Assembly (NCBI GenBank): GCA_904420155.1
Contig: CAJFUH010000079.1
Span: forward strand, 1-7,673
Length of the DNA stretch: 7,673 nucleotides
Source: an uncultured Clostridia bacterium
GTDB lineage: Bacteria; Bacillota; Clostridia; Oscillospirales; Acutalibacteraceae
Direction: 5' to 3'
Below, in pieces: positions 6,441 through 7,673 of the stretch. Each line of letters starts with the position of its first letter. Within the stretch, counting starts at the first letter, position 1. A model generated the notes under the pieces. That model ran no database searches and was not told where the DNA came from. It saw nothing but the letters and a program-made list of their open reading frames with translations. The translations under genes were made by a program, and so were the position numbers.

Positions 6441-6527
6441 TCATAGAATATATTCTTCCATCTTGTAAAGAGAATACAAAAGAGAAAGGAAAACTTTCTC
6501 TTGGGCGAACTTGCGCCTCTTTACCAT
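6441..6527 (-). CDS. Possible 28-residue leader peptide
   Basis: ATG at 6527 is preceded by AAGAGGA at a good distance (six bases) and opens a 28-codon frame ending in TGA. The peptide starts MVKRRKFAQEK, continues with a leucine/tyrosine-rich middle and ends EEYIL. The frame spans the hairpin at 6480-6502, so translation would melt that hairpin, as in attenuation-type leaders. No run of one regulatory codon is seen. A basic start plus hydrophobic middle could also be a small membrane-associated peptide. The frame is short enough to arise by chance, so the call rests only on the ribosome site and position. Confidence 0.22.
   Translation of the reverse strand: MVKRRKFAQEKVFLSLLYSLYKMEEYIL
6480..6502 (-). 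promoter_or_regulatory. Leader hairpin, possible attenuator
   Basis: AAGAGAAAG at 6480-6488 pairs perfectly with CTTTCTCTT at 6494-6502 around a 5-base loop. On the minus strand the stem is followed by TTGTATTCTCTTT, a broken T-tract. It could act as a weak terminator in the leader, but the stem is AT-rich and the T-tract imperfect. Confidence 0.3.
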
Positions 6528-6594
6528 CCCAAATCCTCTTTTCCCAACAAAACAATGAGGGAAAACAGGGGAAATCCCCATGGGAAAAATAAAG

Positions 6595-6606
6595 ACAGAA
6601 TTCTGT
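6595..6606. promoter_or_regulatory. 12-bp perfect palindrome at the predicted transcript start
   Basis: ACAGAATTCTGT is fully self-complementary and starts about eight bases after the -10 box of the candidate operon promoter. That places it at about +1 to +12, a normal place for a repressor operator. Binding by any particular regulator is unproven. Confidence 0.35.
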
Positions 6607-6613
6607 TCTTATC

Positions 6614-6643
6614 ATGATACTTCATTCATTTTATAAAAGTCAA
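6614..6643 (-). promoter_or_regulatory. Sigma-A type promoter for the flippase operon
   Basis: On the minus strand TTGACT (plus-strand 6638-6643, five of six consensus bases) is followed after 18 bases by TATCAT (6614-6619, five of six). The -35 box overlaps a small inverted repeat, GTCA-GGCT-TGAC (6641-6652). This is the best promoter match between the VanZ terminator and the first flippase start. Confidence 0.6.
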
Positions 6644-6874
6644 GCCTGACGGGCCGCTGTTCTGAATTTCCCAATAAAGGATTTCCAAATAAGGAACATT
6701 TTTCCTTTGGAATATGAGATGACGATTTGCGATTTTTTTCCTTATTTTGCACAGAAGGAAAAATTTTTTAGATAGCCTATCAAATACTTGCAAACCCAGA
6801 TTTATGATTCCTGTTTTTTGCGTTGTGGGGACCGATTGTCTTAGAAATATATGGTTTGGACGTCATGGAACAGG
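6644..6874. other. AT-rich intergenic region without a gene
   Basis: No coding frame here is convincing on either strand. It holds a 9-bp AT-rich inverted repeat, TTTTTCCTT at 6735-6743 with AAGGAAAAA at 6755-6763, followed on the plus strand by six T's, and TTCCAA/TTTGGAA pairings around 6682-6712. ACCCAGATTT at 6794-6803 also matches in inverted orientation AAATCTGGGT at 6913-6922, enclosing the VanZ terminator. No plus-strand gene precedes these, so their role is unclear. Confidence 0.4.
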
Positions 6875-6907
6875 AAAAAAGGAACGCTGTTTTCATAGCA
6901 TTCCTTT
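6875..6907 (-). terminator. Intrinsic terminator of the VanZ-like gene
   Basis: On the minus strand AAAGGAATGCT pairs with AGCGTTCCTTT (plus-strand 6897-6907 and 6878-6888), an 11-bp stem with one G-U pair and an 8-base loop. A run of six T's (A6875-A6880 on the plus strand) closes it. The G-U pair becomes a C-A mismatch on the other strand, which confirms the direction. It starts about 18 bases after the stop codon. Confidence 0.85.
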
Positions 6908-6925
6908 CATTCAAATCTGGGTCTG

Positions 6926-7420
6926 TTAAGAAGCGAGATGTTTCCACCTGGCGGCCCGGCGTTTTTTATGAGTGGCGAGAAAGAAAAACAGGAAAAACAG
7001 GATCGTCCCGGTGAGTATTCCCCCGAAGTCCAGCACTACGTCACTGACCTGGCTGCCGCGTCCCTCCACAAATAGCTGGATAAATTCATCTGCGACCGGG
7101 ATCAGAAGGCCGAGGAATAGACCCACAAAGAGGTGGCGGCCCGGATGGGGAGAATAAGAGCGGATGGTTAAAAATAAAAGAATCCCCAAAAGGGTAAATT
7201 CAATAAAATGGGCGGATTTCCTGACAATATGATCGGTGACTTCCATGGGAATCCCGATTTGATGGAGCATAGAGTTCAGCTGGCCTACTACCCCTCCGCT
7301 GATGGCGCTGGACTGGGAGGCGGGAACTAGGGAGTTGGTAAAAACATAGCCAACCCATAAAAGAACCAGAATCGTTAACAATGCCCGAATGCCTTTGTTC
7401 CAGGGTTGCAATAGAATCAT
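6926..7420 (-). CDS. VanZ-like family membrane protein
   Basis: A 164-residue protein with about four membrane helices (roughly 11-30, 75-88, 96-112 and 129-149) and the VanZ family signature: RKSAHFIEFTLLG at 67-79 and ADEFIQLFVEGRGSQVSDVVLDFGG at 110-134. VanZ itself gives low-level teicoplanin resistance in the vanA cluster, but most family members are stand-alone envelope proteins of unknown role, and no van genes are present here. ATG at 7420 directly abuts GGAAGG, so the functional ribosome site is probably the upstream GGAAAGG. TTG three codons later, nine bases from GGAAGG, is an alternative start. The protein ends with a basic tail. The gene has its own promoter and terminator and is therefore separate from the flippase operon, although both concern the envelope. 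Confidence 0.92.
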   Translation of the reverse strand: MILLQPWNKGIRALLTILVLLWVGYVFTNSLVPASQSSAISGGVVGQLNSMLHQIGIPMEVTDHIVRKSAHFIEFTLLGILLFLTIRSYSPHPGRHLFVGLFLGLLIPVADEFIQLFVEGRGSQVSDVVLDFGGILTGTILFFLFFFLATHKKRRAARWKHLAS

Positions 7421-7455
7421 CCTTCCTTTCCAAATAATCTATCAAGGATTTGTTT

Positions 7456-7484
7456 ATTGTACCATATTCCAGGGGAAGTTTCCA
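7456..7484 (-). promoter_or_regulatory. Promoter for the VanZ-like gene
   Basis: On the minus strand TGGAAA (plus-strand 7479-7484, four of six consensus bases) lies 17 bases before TACAAT (7456-7461, five of six). The predicted start is about 30 bases before the ATG. The pairing is reasonable but the -35 box is weak. Confidence 0.5.
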
Positions 7485-7510
7485 TCATGAATGATTTTCC
7501 GGCTTACCAA

Positions 7511-7544
7511 ATAAAAACAAGCATTTCCAACAGGAAATGCTTGT
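7511..7544 (-). terminator. Intrinsic terminator of the gene at the right edge
   Basis: ACAAGCATTTCC at 7517-7528 and GGAAATGCTTGT at 7533-7544 form a perfect 12-bp stem with a 4-base loop. On the minus strand the stem is followed by TTTTTAT. It lies about 26 bases after the stop codon at 7571, so it ends the transcript of the partial gene there. Confidence 0.85.
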
Positions 7545-7570
7545 AAACCCACGGAAACATCTGCAATCCG

Positions 7571-7673
7571 TCAATTGGCCTTGTCCTGCCCAATCAGGGC
7601 AAGGATCTCATGGTAGATATTTTTTCCGGAATTGGATTTATCAAAGGTCTGGCAGGACTGTTTCATCCGCGCC
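7571..7673 (-). CDS. 3' end of an unidentified gene (partial)
   Basis: Thirty-three codons and a TGA stop are visible before the window ends. The tail includes MKQSCQTFDKSNSGKNIYHE and ends ILALIGQDKAN, an amphipathic C-terminus. A strong terminator on the same strand right after the stop supports a real gene end. The pattern of a basic helix, then an Asn-Ser-x-Lys segment, then Ile/Leu helix resembles the end of some GT-B glycosyltransferases. This is too little to assign a function, and I leave it unnamed. Confidence 0.65.
   Translation of the reverse strand, partial: ARMKQSCQTFDKSNSGKNIYHEILALIGQDKAN

Larger units (their letters stand above)
6278..6607 (-). promoter_or_regulatory. Long 5' leader of the flippase-glycosyltransferase operon
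   Basis: If the promoter at 6614-6643 is used, the mRNA carries about 330 untranslated bases before the first flippase. In transcript order the leader holds a perfect 12-base palindrome at the start, a possible 28-residue ORF (6441-6527), a 9-bp hairpin followed by T-rich sequence (6480-6502), the palindrome AGAATATATTCT at 6445-6456, a 7-bp hairpin AGGATAT/ATATCCT at 6408-6414 and 6421-6427, and a GC-rich hairpin region (CCCCGGCTAGCGGG) near 6343-6358. I looked for T-box, SAM and cyclic-di-GMP consensus blocks and saw none. A second promoter inside the leader is possible but no good hexamer pair was found. Confidence 0.4.

Noticed and set aside
6278..6607. T-box or known riboswitch in the leader
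   Set aside because: No T-box consensus (AGGGTGGNACC), SAM or cyclic-di-GMP conserved core could be found by eye.
6433..6615. 60-codon minus-strand frame in the operon leader
   Set aside because: Its start overlaps the -10 box of the best promoter, it has no ribosome site, and the sequence is rich in Cys/Phe/Pro without a recognisable pattern.
6926..7420. Glycopeptide resistance gene vanZ
   Set aside because: Only the family signature is present. There are no vanH, vanA, vanX or regulator genes, and most VanZ-like proteins are not resistance determinants.

Overview
The window looks like chromosome of a Gram-positive anaerobe of the Bacillota, most likely class Clostridia (an inference, with the genus unresolved). 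The reasons are the strong Shine-Dalgarno sites (GGAGGG, AAGGAAGGG), the use of TTG and GTG starts beside ATG, several intrinsic terminators with clean U-tracts, and the gene families present: an AGCS sodium:amino-acid symporter, MprF-type flippase domains, a GT2 glycosyltransferase and a VanZ-like protein. No tRNA, rRNA, CRISPR array, transposase or phage gene was seen.

Layout, left to right. Positions 1-602 contain no convincing gene. They hold two diverged direct repeats (62-140 and 511-589), a nested stem-loop element (247-371) and an 11-bp inverted repeat (444-499). A very long terminator palindrome (603-653) then closes a minus-strand DUF4253 protein gene (691-1449), which has an extended -10 promoter upstream. 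Diverging from it is a plus-strand AGCS-family symporter (1549-2994) with a TTG start.

Converging on the symporter is a minus-strand operon, read right to left: flippase-like membrane protein B (5210-6277), GT2 glycosyltransferase (4166-5170, TTG start) and flippase-like membrane protein A (3077-4135), ending in a terminator (3028-3059). The two membrane proteins are clear paralogues with the UPF0104/LPG_synthase_TM fold and no MprF aminoacyl-transferase domain. The cassette is most simply read as making a glycosylated lipid or lipid-linked sugar on the inner face of the membrane and moving it outwards. A good candidate promoter (6614-6643) lies about 330 bases upstream of the first start codon. 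The resulting long leader holds a palindrome at the predicted +1, a possible 28-residue leader ORF and several hairpins.

Further right are a stand-alone VanZ-like membrane protein (6926-7420, minus) with its own promoter and terminator, and the last 33 codons of another minus-strand gene (7571-7673), followed by a strong terminator.

The best candidate for something undescribed is the flippase-glycosyltransferase-flippase cassette with its long leader. The second is the structured, repeat-flanked non-coding region at the left end.
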